From the NCBI RefSeq assembly GCF_954871325.1, contig NC_088778.1, positions 27,823,120-27,887,119 on the forward strand: 64,000 nt of DNA. The letters run 5' to 3'. Origin of the DNA: Gordionus sp. m RMFG-2023. Taxonomy: Eukaryota > Nematomorpha > Gordioida > Chordodea > Parachordodidae. The stretch's first letter is position 1. The number at the start of each line of letters is the position of its first letter. This document shows, one piece after another, positions 12,562 to 24,956 of this stretch. A program made the position numbers and the translations under genes. The notes below the pieces were generated by a model, which searched no databases, was not told the DNA's origin, and was given only the letters and a program-made list of their open reading frames with translations.

Positions 12562-13716
12562 TAGTGCTGTAAACGTTACCTCAAAAAAGAAACGCTTTAC
12601 CGTTACTCGTTACATTGGAAAAAAAAGAACGCGTTACCCTTACTCGTTACCTTTTTAAAAAAGTAACGTATTACTCGTTACTTAAAAAAATTAAATATTA
12701 TATACAAAAATATATTTATTTTTTCTTACAATATATAATATAGACAAAACTATAAAAAATAATACATAAAATGATGAGATCTTATTATAAAAATTTTTCA
12801 TATATAATATATAATCATAAGATAACATTTTTTTGTAATAATTTTTTATTTATTTTTAGCAATAATTGATTTTCAAAATTTTCATCAGACAAACAAGAGC
12901 GCTTAGTGCTCACTTCGCCGTGCTAAACACACGTTCAATTGGAGCAGAGGATGGGAGGGTGGTATTATATTTAATAAATATAAATTTTAACTCGGGGAAT
13001 TTATTAAAAATATTTAAAGAAGTATCTTTATTTTGAAAAAAATTTAATAAAACATCTTCACAAGGATTTTCATTAATTTTCTCATCAAAAAAAAATTTAT
13101 CTTTATCAGAAAATATTTTGGTATTTGTTTTGGATAAGGGAATCAGGTCTGCTCTTTCTCTATCAAGATCTTTTCTCAAAATGGAAATAAAATCTTGCAT
13201 TCTTTGTTTATTCATCTCTGATTTTATCCAGGGCCAATCTAATTTAAAGAGTGGGTGAATCATTGCTGATAGTGTATAGGGTTAAATTTTCTTCATCAGA
13301 AGAATCAACTATTATAGAGTTTGGCATATATTCTTAAAATAAATTATAATATAGAATAATAATATTAATATATACTTTGAATTTTGATTAAATATTAGTT
13401 AGATTAAAATTTGATTGAAAATAACGAGCGAAAATTTAAATAAGAATGAAAGGAATGGTGATTGATATGAATTAAAAACTCGGTTTATTATTTATATTAA
13501 AAATAAACAAAAGTAATTTTATAGCACAATAAAATATGTTTTTTTTTTAAGAAAAAATTTGTAACGAGTAACGTTTTGCGTTACCGTTACCCAAAAAAAA
13601 AGAAACGCGTTACTCGTTACTTCTAGAAAAAGGTAACGTATGACGTTCCTTTTCTTCAAAAAAAGGTAACGACGTTAGTAACGCCGTTACTTTTTTGACG
13701 TTACCGTACAGCACTA
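12562..13716 (-). mobile_element. hAT transposon with deleted transposase, perfect 8-bp duplication
   Basis: Flanks are CTATTTAT at 12554-12561 and 13717-13724. Ends are TAGTGCTGTAAACGTTAC and, read inward, TAGTGCTGTACGGTAACG, followed by subterminal arrays of the motif CGTTAC/GTAACG (12575-12680 and 13560-13705), likely transposase binding sites. It carries the C-terminal transposase fragment below. At 1155 bp it is far shorter than an autonomous hAT (2.5-5 kb), so it is an internally deleted derivative. Confidence 0.9.
12910..13263 (-). pseudogene. hAT transposase C-terminal (dimerisation) fragment
   Basis: 117 codons. The end reads FPELKFIFIKYNTTLPSSAPI then ERVFSTAK, the hallmark of the hAT C-terminal dimerisation region (TLPSSAPxERxFS). 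The upstream part (HPLFKLDWPW) resembles the usual linker in ZBED-type elements. The BED finger, the DDE core and most of the insertion domain are missing, consistent with internal deletion. Confidence 0.8.
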
Positions 13717-14746
13717 CTATTTATTAATCGATAAAATAAAATATAATCAATCATTAAGTTACGCAAAAAAAAAAAAAAATGAAATTTAACTTAAAGTGAT
13801 AAAATAATAAAAAAATATAAATTTGTATAACGATAAAATAAAACGATAATATAAACTAATTTTTTTAGAAAACAAAATTTTTGTTATCGCCGTTAGGTAT
13901 AAAATAAATATATTTGAAAGAAAACGAAAACTTAAAATCAATATTTCTAACAAGTAAAAACTCCAAATTTAATTACTGTCAAAGGCTTACAATAAGTAGA
14001 CCTAAAGACAGTAAAATTAATAGGGAAAAACCTTACCAACTACGCCTATGGCAAACCCCTTACCTAGCAAGGGTAGTTTTTTTTTAAATCACAAATTGCA
14101 AATACAATTAAATGTAGTTGAAGATATTTATTTATTTAATACATTATAAAATTGATATATCATATAAGTAATATGTTTTACAAATATTTTTTAAATAATT
14201 TCTACAGAGTTGGATATAGGAGATATACATATATAACTTGCTAAACATACTTAATCAAAATAATGGAAATTTTCTGAATCACCTCTCATCAAAATATGGG
14301 AACATTTCTTATTCATAAATAAAGAGAAAATATCTGATTCATCCGTCATCAAATAAAGAAAAAATACGGGCTATCTTGCTGTAATATATCAAAATCTTAA
14401 AGAAAATAATAAATATATTGATTTATAAAACATAATTAACATAAAAACGATAATCAACCTGTACTTATATTACATTATATTTTAAAGGTAGTTTAATTTA
14501 TAAAATTATATATATTTATCTTTGTAACATTGCTTGCATACAAATTAATATAATGAAGAATTGATATATTTAATTATTTTTATTAACTTCGATATATTCA
14601 GGATTTTTCTTTTTACTATATACAAAAATTGCTTATAGTTTCATATTATGTTTTCTAATTTCATCCAATAAATTAGTGACAAAAAAATAATTTTAGTTTC
14701 ATATTATTATTTATTAATGTTGAATAATGAAAATTAAACTATTAAC

Positions 14747-14981
14747 CAGGAATGTGAACTCGTACCCGGGTTCAAGAATTTTAAACATTTAATGGAAATT
14801 TTGATAACAGAAACTTAATCTAAACCGATTTCTTAAGAGGGGTTTAAACCTGCCCCAGGTCCATTAAACCCCGGGTTTAATGAGATGTCCTTAAATCGGG
14901 CTCTGTTTGTTCTATGGTTTTAAAATGCCCAACCAATCAATTTATAAATTTCCTGAACCCGGGTTCGGGTTCACATCCCTG
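14747..14981. mobile_element. hAT-type MITE with CCCGGGTTC inverted ends
   Basis: A 235-bp element. Left end CAGGAATGTGAACTCGTACC, right end inward CAGGGATGTGAACCCGAACC, both continuing into CCGGGTTCA. Flanks CTATTAAC and CTAATTAC agree at six of eight positions. It is non-coding. Confidence 0.65.
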
Positions 14982-17900
14982 CTAATTACTTTATATTGTC
15001 CTTTTCTTATTTTTGTAACTTTTATTTTTATACCTTAGTTTTATTTTTGTAAAACTAATTTTACATTTTATTTTGTGAAAAAATTATTTGTATATCGTCG
15101 ATATTTTGTAAGTAAAACACTTATAATATATTTTAGAAAATAAAATAATATAATTCCATTTAACGTTTTCACCACCATATTAGCATTAATATATAACTTT
15201 ATCCAATATAAATTAGATAGCTAACCCCAGCAGGCACAAACTAAAGTTATTATCAAATATTAAATGAACTTATTCTATCTATATAATATTTACGAAAAGT
15301 AAACAAATTGCTTGCAAAACGTTAAATATTGAATCGTAAAATTTAATAATGTATTGATATAATATTATATTCAATTATCATTCATAAAAATACATATTGA
15401 TAGCAAGCAGGCTCATATTTATATTATGGACCGCATACATATGGAAAACTTGTAATAAAAAATTAAACTTCTTTTGAAAGTTTAATTTTTCAATCTCCTA
15501 AAACATCAGATTACGATCGCATTTGAAGATACAACGTGACTTAAGCAAGGAGGGGGGGGGGGTGGAGGGGGTTAACATGAAAAATATGATAGATAAAATT
15601 TATGTTTTTATGATACTTTTATATTGATATCAAGACAAAAATTTACCGTCACTTCTTTTAGATTGATAGCCCCCCCTTACATAATTTTCCAATACTAATA
15701 TAATCATCTAGCAAATTTATTCTTCCATTAAAAGGGCGTTAGAAATTTACGTTAATGATATTAAAGACACAAAAAAAAAGTAAAAAACCGGTAACTTCCA
15801 AGACGCTGAGATTCGTAAGGGGTCGAAGTTTGACCTTTTCTATTTCTGATTGTAAAAACACATAACTTTAGCGTTTAATGGCAAAAAATTACTATTATAA
15901 CCGTTTTCAATTTTTAAAATGAGGCAGCGGCAATGCTACACCATCGTGGGCAATTTTTTTCTAGGAGTCTTATAGGACATCGGCTCCAAACCTTCCCCCC
16001 CCCCTTCCATTATGAACCGGTTCCCTTTAATGGTTTATCCCTATTATACATGGTTTTTTAAAATTATTTCTTATATTTTTGAACACAAACATACACTTTA
16101 TTATAGCAATATTATGAATTGATAATTGCATATTTTATTTTTAAATCTCACATTTATAATTATACTTATTACACATTTAAAAACTTACTTCTCGATTAAA
16201 AAATAATATATTTTTTTATTCAACATATAAAGTCATATTAATTGCACATATAAAATTACACTATAAAATCGGAATCATACATTATATTATATTGCACCGA
16301 ATTGTGCATATAAATTCAGGCATATTGCAAATATAGATTCAGAAATAGAATTTAATTAATGAATTAAACGAATATTATCTAATTTTTAGACTGCCATTAT
16401 TTAAGAAATAGGAAAAAAACGTTATCATTCCGCAAAGGAAAAGATTTAGATTTAAAAATAAAGAAAGATTATTCTTATCTTTCTTTTAAATTTTCTTGTT
16501 TTTCATTATCATTCTTAAATGTTTAAAATATTTTTATTTAAAAGAAAAAATTTGGTTAAATAAATCGTAAAAAAGTAAACATTCGTTTATAAGATAGAAC
16601 CTAAAAATGGTTTATTTCCATTTCGGTCTTTAAAAAGAAAAGGAAGTGTTGCTATATCTTCACGATCCATCATTTAAAATCAATATTAGAACTTTCAACA
16701 CTGCAGAAATTATTTGGATATTTATCTATAAATCATATTATTTTAAAGAACAATTACATAATGTCTCAAAAATGTTTATTTACATTTAAATAAAAAAAAT
16801 TTAACTACAATTTTATTCTTTGTAATTTTTAATCTATAAATGTAAAATAAATTACCCATACTCGAAGTGATTACTTAATGACGAAAGCTTTTTATATATA
16901 TTTTAACTACTGAGAAGATTTGCGCCCCCTGCTGGCTATTTGCCTTAGGAGAGATTATAAACTAATCAACCTCAGCCGGATAGATATGACATCCCCGACA
17001 TTCTTCAAATAATTAGATTTATTCAAAGTGTTATATATTCAAATTTGTACTGTTATTACAATTCAATTTATTCAAATTATATTTTTATTTTAGTTATTGT
17101 CGTGATTATGTAGATAGTTAGACAATATTATTTTATTTATGCAAATATTTCTTGTTATGAGTTCGTTTAATTATATTATAATACTTATCGATATTCAAAT
17201 TTTTCTTATTATAAGTACATTTAATTATATTATAATATTTGTCGATATATTCATATTTTATTTTGGGTAATTTTCATGTTTACCGTAGATTATATTTATG
17301 ATAAACAGAAAGAAGCAAATTGGAAATAGATTTGAATATTTAGTTTTTTTATTAGTTTATAAATTGTTTAAATATATTTTTGAATAGCGATAACTGTAAA
17401 TAATTTAATTTATGAGTATAAAAACTCTAATTTTTTACCATTCGCCATCATTAAATTTTTTATTATAATTTTTTCTAAATTTTATATTTTATTCATTATC
17501 GAAATAAAATCGTCAAGTTCATTAATTCGTTTTCTTTTTATATTATATATATATTTATCCTATATTTAAATATATTTTATTCTTTCTTTTATTTAGATTC
17601 CATTATAATAAGAATTCTAAGTGAGAGATCTAATTAACATCGATAATAAATTAATCAACTTTCTATACACAACTTCAACTCAAGCTTGCACTCACTTGCA
17701 ACAGTTATAATTTTATTTTATATCTTAACCTTTTTAATATTATATTCTAATTTTAATTTGTAAAAATGTTATATATACCTTATGAAAAGAGAAAGAAAAT
17801 AGATATTAAAATATATTTTTTATACTCTCCTTAAAATCGTTTTTCTCTTCACAACACTAGCAAATTTTTTTTTATTAAAACAAAAAAAAAACATATTTTT

Positions 17901-18955
17901 GCGCAAATATTTTTTAGCACACATTTATTTTATAGTAACTCATATAGCTCCACTTTTAGTCAAGATTATAACCGAAAACTATCACCCACCCTTCCTTCTC
18001 CCCATTCCCTCCTCCTTGATAGTTGTCATTCATAATTATTTATGATTGGTCTTTCATTTTTGTTTACCCTGTCATTTGTGACGGGCGATCTCTGCCATTT
18101 TTACGTTATATTGTTTAAAATATTATTGTGCGATTCATTTTAGAAAAAAACTTATTTTTGATTGCTTTCAACATCGGAGTTGAGCTGAAACCCTCGGAGT
18201 TGTTAAAAATTTAAGGACCGGAATCAGAACATCTATTTTTTTGAAAATATTTAGAACTGATTTTTTAGTTCAGTTTTGTATCCTGTAATTAAATAATAAA
18301 AGATAAATGTTAAATATTAGCAGATCAATAAACAATAAGCTATATTTTAAAATTTGGTGTCGAACCCCTATATTCACGTGTAGAGCGAATTAGCGGCGAA
18401 TACAAATATACAGCATATTTTATATACCTCACCGCGAATTCAGCTCACTGTAAATGCAGGATGTGATAGTTTTTCTTTAAAAATAAGCTTCCCTAGAACT
18501 AAAACAAACTTATACAGAAGCCATTGATGTAAGTGATAGAAACCTGTAGGATAGTTTTGAGTCTGTTATAATAATTAGAATATTATTATTTGAAATTGTA
18601 TTAAATAGTGGTTTATATAAATTTGAATAGTTACGGAAAATATTTTTTGTATATAAAGTTAAATATTAAATTTGAATAAATGTTAGTAGTATAAATCTAG
18701 CGATAAAAAGATGTAATATTAAGAAGAAAGAAATTTTTATAAATTTTAATTTTTATTTTGCTTCTTTATTTTTGTTTTGATTTATTTAATTTACAATTAA
18801 TATTATTTAATAAAGTAATTGGTAGTTAATTTATTTAAGCTATTTTATTTGTATTCTCTAAATTCTCAACTACAACAAACTCGACCCGTAGGAAAATTGT
18901 TTCTCAACCCAACCCAATTTTTTTTAGGGAAGTTACCAACCTTACCATCTTGAAC
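14982..18955. other. Long AT-rich intergenic stretch
   Basis: No exon or RNA gene recognised. G-runs near 15550 and C-runs near 16000 may be the ends of another decayed inverted-repeat element, but I could not pair them convincingly. Confidence 0.4.
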
Positions 18956-19267
18956 TAGAGATCTGCAATAGACGGGGTTTTAGCCCGCCCGCTTATGCCT
19001 ACCCCCAGGCGAGGTTGGAAGAGGTTTCAAAAATATTTGTATTTCATAATATTGCATATTTTATGAGTTTAATTAAAAATACATTCGAATAAATAAAGAG
19101 CAATTAAATAATTTTTTATATTTTTATAAAATAAAATTTTTGTAAAAATGGACTTATAGGCGGTAGAATTTAAAAAAAAAAGTCTTGGATGGGTAAACGG
19201 ATTGGTTAAAAAAATCAAAACGATTGGGCGAGCCTTTTGGCTAAAACCGGACCCTTGCCGACCTCCA
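18956..19267. mobile_element. hAT MITE, family A copy 2
   Basis: A 312-bp element with flanks TCTTGAAC (18948-18955) and ACTTGAAC (19268-19275), 7 of 8 identical. Ends are TAGAGATCTGCAATAGACGG and, inward, TGGAGGTCGGCAAGGGTCCG. The interior matches copies at 7887 and 43610. Confidence 0.7.
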
Positions 19268-20451
19268 ACTTGAACATAAAAATTAATTTCATATTCCTTA
19301 CCTAACTCGACAATAAAATATATTTAAATAGTGTATAATAAAGAAATAACCTAAAAATGAAAAAAAGGAAGTAAAACATTATTCAATAAAAACAATGATC
19401 TATTTAAAATCAGCGATTAGATTTAAAATGGCATTAGGTTTTTAGATTCTGCGGCAGGGTTATGCGGTTCTCTAGTAAATAGAGATTATGTATGCTCAAA
19501 TCACTCTAAAATCATCATATAAAGATAATGAATGAATAATATAAATATTGAACAATATTTTTAAAACTTGAAAATTAACTGGTTAGATATATAGGTCAGA
19601 TTTAAATGTAACCTTTTAGGATAATTTGATTTAATAGCTAAAATCATTTTTTTACAGATTTAACTAGTTACTTGTTACTTCAACAACTCTATTTTTACTC
19701 TTTAATTAATATATACATGGTAGAAAATTTATTTGGATGCAAACCTCTTTTCAGCCTTTCTAAAGTCTACCCCTACACCTTTAAAGAAAGCTGCGGTTTT
19801 TAGCCGCGATATTTGTATTATCCTATACTATAGTAATCCCTCATGTAAATAACCAAAATCTTATAATTAGGCCACCATTTGTAACCTTTGTGGGTTAAGA
19901 ATAGCAAATAAAAATTATTTGGTATCAGCCGAGAGCGCGTATAAATTTAAAATGTACCAAAGTGTTATATGTGAATGAATAATATAAATAGAACCATTAA
20001 AATCGACTTTTATTTTTATCTACAAATATTGTTTATTTTCACTTTGCACTATTCCTAGCCTAATCCCTTTTGCATGAATACTCCCTTTCCTTCTTCACTG
20101 GAGGTAAATGGTTCCTACCCCCCTTGTTATGTAGACTATCAGTGTTGTGGATGAGTGTTTAAAAATTAAATTTTTGAACGTTTTTGTTAGATGTTAAACA
20201 TAAACATGACGTATACATCTAAATTAAATTAAAGAGTTTACCTTTGCTCCTTCACAATGCTACGTCGTAACTTAATTTACCTTAGTAAGTATTATATTTA
20301 CCTTAGTAAGTATTATATTTAACTTAATAATTTTTAAGATCGTTTATTTTTGGATACAAATTAAAAATTTAAACAAATAGTTAAAAATCATTAATCAATA
20401 CAAATAGTTATGAATATTCTTCTTCTTTTTTTACCAAGAAGGGTTAGTAAA

Positions 20452-20862
20452 TTAAATCATGACTTTAGCCTTTTTCCACATAATTTTCTTAGTCGAAGAT
20501 TTCCGTTTAATTCGTATTTCCCTTAATCCCATATGGTAAAACAATCCTCTTCCTCTTCCCTTTTTTATATAGTCGAACTTTATACAACGATCCAGAGCTG
20601 ACTTAAATCGTTTCACATCCTTCGGACGTCCCCTGAGCCTATTGTCATACAAATAATACGCCAACAGAACTTCTATAGTCGGGCGCATACGCAAAGCCCT
20701 GCAATAAAAGACCCGAAAGACAATCGATCTGTAAGTCCAGATCTTCTTTTTGATTCGTCTACCCCGACGCGGTTTATTTGAAATTGGCGATTTGTTTCGA
20801 AGTATTGGCCTGACAATGCCGCTAACTTTTTTTGTAGGCTTGTTAACATTTCCTTCGTTCAT
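20452..20862 (-). CDS. Very basic intronless 136-aa protein, possibly linker-histone-like
   Basis: A complete single-exon frame from ATG 20862 to TAA. It is unusually rich in Lys and Arg throughout (KPRRGRRIKKKIW near the N-terminus, KRKSSTKKIMWKKAKVMI at the end). The middle, from about residue 55, reads MRPTIEVLLAYYL, then DVKRFKSALDRCIKFDYI, then KKGRGRGLFYHMG. That order (helix, helix with spaced K/R, GxGxGxF-like wing) recalls the H15 winged helix of histone H1/H5, but similarity is weak and the classic SxxxxxxI start is not obvious. Its base composition is more even than the surroundings, supporting real coding. Nearest genes are far away. It could alternatively be an unrelated nucleic-acid-binding protein. 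Confidence 0.5.
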   Translation of the reverse strand: MNEGNVNKPTKKVSGIVRPILRNKSPISNKPRRGRRIKKKIWTYRSIVFRVFYCRALRMRPTIEVLLAYYLYDNRLRGRPKDVKRFKSALDRCIKFDYIKKGRGRGLFYHMGLREIRIKRKSSTKKIMWKKAKVMI

Positions 20863-23800
20863 GACATGATTTGTATGTATTCATAGAAATAAATATATGA
20901 ATTTATATATTTGTTGATTACATAAGCTTTAATGTAAGATGACGCTTCTGAATATTTTTTTTAAAAATATATATATATATACATTATATTTTAAGAATAT
21001 GATCGTAATTAATATACTACTAAATTTATCAAACTTGTTTAACGATACGTTTATAAGGTATCTAAACCAATACAGTTACAAATTTTAAAATTCCTTCGAT
21101 ACAGATATACTAAATTTTTATTAAAAAAAATTTAGTCTACTATTAAAAACATTTTTAAGCTGCCACTGAATAAGTATTCCACTGGTAAACTAAAAAGGAA
21201 TTGTAGTGATGAATTTTATAAATAATTGTTTAATATTTAGGAAAATGATAAAAATGATGAAAAGTTTCGTTTATGTACCTAAGAAATTTAACATCGATTC
21301 ATAAAAAAATGGGCGGTGTTTTTCAGCAGCTTGAAAATGGGAAACTAGGAAAGTAGAGTTTTATAACTAGCACTTGTATCATTCTCCCTTTTCACTCTGT
21401 TCTCTGGGTTTTGCATCCAACCTCATTTAAGCTTGAAACCTGGATAGATCGTGTCATCTATTATTATTCATAATCGTATATTGATATAAATATTTACAAA
21501 TAATAAATTATTATAATAATGTAGATGAACCTTAAAATTCTGAATAACATTGGCAAAAAAAGAAATCATATATTTAACTAAAATTTATAATTATCATATA
21601 ATACAATTTTAGGATTACTCATATCATGATGTTTAAACACTAAATTTAGATTTTTAAAAAAAGGATTAACTTAAATTTCAGATCATCGCATAGAAATATC
21701 GATATTTCGAAAGTATCGCCAATAACATTTAATACAAATAAAATGATCGAGTAAAGCTTATATTAAACTTTCTGCTATCCCTTTAAATGCAACTTAAAAA
21801 TAGACATTCTCAGTGAACTCATGTTCTCGCCAAACAAAATACTATAATAATGTATTCATAAACGAGGGGTTTAATTAAATTCATGTCCTAATTTTTAGAC
21901 TGCAAAAATATTTGAACTTAAAGGCGTCACTTTCTTGTGGAAGGGTGGATGTTTGGAGTCGTCAAAAATTATAAATTCGACAATTTTCTCCCCTCGTGTT
22001 TGGCTCCACTAAATACAAGCATTAAGATTATCTAAGTCTATTTTGCCATCTAGGTGATTAGAGTTTTGAGAAGGAAATTTGTCCCATACACCCAATTTTA
22101 ATTGTCTTCAATGTAGAATATTGTTGTCGAATAATATTGTTTAATCTATAGATTATTAAGTTTAGTAAGGCATTATCTATATATTAAAATATAATTATTT
22201 TTTATCTTTAAAGTTTATTTGTTGGGACTTGATCTCTTTATTTGAATAAATGAAAGAGGCAATATAGCTATTAGTTAAAGTTATAATATGATTTAGGACA
22301 CTAGTCTTTTCGGATTATTATATTATTCTTAATTTTATAAATATGCAAATAGTAGCTTTATCCACACACTTTTGATGATGTTAGAGAAAATCAAATATTA
22401 AATCTTTATTTTTATTTTTTCTGAATTATTTAATATTTGAAGCCAGTACAAAAATAGGTTTTAGTTCCTGTTAGTTTTTTCATAATCTGTCTTAGTTTAT
22501 TATATTCTTTATTTTAGATTGTAGGATATGAATTACAATTTAAGTAGCTTAGTTTTTAAATAATGGTCACGCTAATAGTTGGATCATAAGATAATTTAAA
22601 AATGAATTATAATAATAATACAACACTTTTTTTTTCCATTTATCCAGAAGAATATATAAAAATATTTTACAAATACAAATGGAAAATTATTTCTCACAAA
22701 ATAATATTTATTTTTAAGGTGGGTCTACAGTCCAAACTCGATTTCGTATATATTAATATTAAATTAATTTTTTTTAAAAAAAAATATTAAATTTTGACTT
22801 TGGACGCACCTCAAGAATTTATATTTATCTTTATTAAGAATACAATTTACAAATGTGCATACCATGTCTATAACTATTTGAATAAAAAAATCTACTTGAG
22901 GATCATTATTTAAATCTTCTGCTTCAAATGATAGAATTCTTAAGGAATTCCAGCAAGATTTTTGAGTTTTACAATGATATAAATATGATCTAGGATGTTT
23001 GCAAACTGGTATATAAAGCTTGTTTATTTATTTAGTTGACGTCCTGCTGTAAAATAGAATATGTATTAAGATTAGGGGAGCAATTGAAGAAAAAAAATGA
23101 TAATTTCTCGTTATCCAATCGGCAAGTAGACAGTCTTGTTGTCTTGTTTTTTTTGCGGTATAGGAGAATTATGAAGGGAAGGGGATCGAGACAATTTTAC
23201 AATACGACAACTCCACAATAGCTGGGGTGAGGTATTTTAATAATAGAGGATTAAGGTTTTCACGGAACTAGTGTCTATATGACAGGACATTTGATGTATG
23301 CAAACCACCCTCAAAAATTAATACCTACCCCCCTAAAAAATTTGCCAATTTCGGCAGCTATATTTACACATTTTTAATAATTTCATATAAATTTTAAAAA
23401 GAATTAATGCTCTACTAACAACTATCAAAATATTGTGAACGTAAAAGTGTTATATTTTAGAACATAAATTCAATTAAAAAAACTCACATTTACAATGCAT
23501 GTAGAGTTTACTGATAGAATCTCTAGCCCTTTTAAATTACTTTAAAAAGGATAGCAGAAACTGATGCATAAATTGTTATTTGGAAAATAATGTCCATGAT
23601 TGAGTGCAATATATAAATTTGGTTGATGTTTAGCAATATCATTGTATTATAATATGTTTATAATTAAAGTATTAATTTTTATAGCAATACAATTTACTCT
23701 ATTTCATTTAAAAATTTAATAGATAATCTCCCCAGTAAATTTTTCCTACACCTAGTTTACCCCCTTCCTATTCCCTACCCCACTCAAAGCAAATTGGATG

Positions 23801-24956
23801 TATATTGTTCCTACCACAATCGCTCATGTAGACGCTGCACTTAGTAGATATAGATCAGATATTAACGTGCGAAGCCATAGCATGTCAGATACCCCTCCCC
23901 CTTACCCATACGCCTCTCCGTCAAATTTTTGCAAGCATAGGTATTCAATTACAATTTTATATTCTAAACCTTATACTAAATTACTATTTTGCACTCATCC
24001 ATGCTGAATAAATAAGTCATTACCAATCTACTGGATAGGTATGCCAATCATGGCGATAGATTTGGTTGGCTCTCAGTAGTACTTTTAATCGGTTAAGCTA
24101 AGTCAACATAGCCTAAATTTTGATTCGATATTTTTAAAATATTTTTTTTCCATATAGTAGAAAATAGTAGCAGGCCGTTTCAAAATAAATTTGAGCCGAC
24201 TCTGAAGCCGATTCATCGAGCCAATTTATGCGGCTAATTGAGTTGCTCAATTAAAAAGGTATTTTACTACTCCACAGAGTCTTAAAAACTTGACTTTTTA
24301 CCAATATTAGTTCCTAATAGTTTAATAATGCAGTTTAATGAAATATTTAATAATGAATAAATAAAATTTTAAAATTTATTATCATTTTACACCAAAGGAA
24401 AAAAAATTTGTTAAAGTTAATAACGAGGATGTGTGAATTTTACCAAATTTAAGTTAAGTTTTTGAAAAAATGTCTATGATACGAAATATTTATATGGTGG
24501 CTAAAGGAGAGGGGGGGGGGCGATGGTAATAATTACTTATAACATGGAAGTTAAAGAATCAAAAGACTTGTCAGATTCTGAGATTTATAAATTTATTTTA
24601 TTAAAATATTTTTGATTATTTAGCTTCTACATCTTCCGATGATTATTCTGACACCTATTATTCAGACTATAAAAACTTTTTATTTATTTTTATCGTTTAC
24701 TATTGATTTAAATCAAATTTTTAAATAGAGAAATAATTTAATTAAATTCATTTAATACAATCTTTGAGCTAAAGGTATTTTTTTGTTTTTATATCAATTT
24801 ATTTTGTAAATAATTGAATTTTGTAAATAATTTTACATAACTAATAATTTTTGTTTTATATATTAACTTTAAAATTTGTTAACTTTTTCAGTAATAAACT
24901 TTTATCATCTAATTTTATTTTTTATAGTGCTGTTCCTAACTTTGTTATATTTACTT
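20863..24956. other. Intergenic AT-rich stretch with a possible mini-MITE
   Basis: No gene recognised. At 22719-22814 GGTGGGTCTACAGTCCAAAC faces GAGGTGCGTCCAAAGTCAAA read from the other side, around a 40-bp A/T core. This may be a roughly 95-bp inverted-repeat element, with no clear target duplication. Confidence 0.4.

Larger units (their letters stand above)
12151..14075. mobile_element. 1.9-kb inverted-repeat element hosting a nested hAT
   Basis: Left end TACCCTTGCTAGGTGAAGGG and right end, read inward, TACCCTTGCTAGGTAAGGGG form inverted repeats of about 23 bp. Without the nested 1155-bp hAT (12562-13716) and its duplicated target, the element is about 760 bp. The interior is AT-rich and non-coding. 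A clean target duplication could not be made out because both flanks are A/T runs. Confidence 0.6.

Noticed and set aside
15540-16020. G-run and C-run pair as a transposon
   Set aside because: Only the homopolymer runs pair; flanking bases do not form an inverted repeat or target duplication.
23036-24007. Short ORFs of 61-69 codons
   Set aside because: No similarity, no codon-use signal, no splice context.
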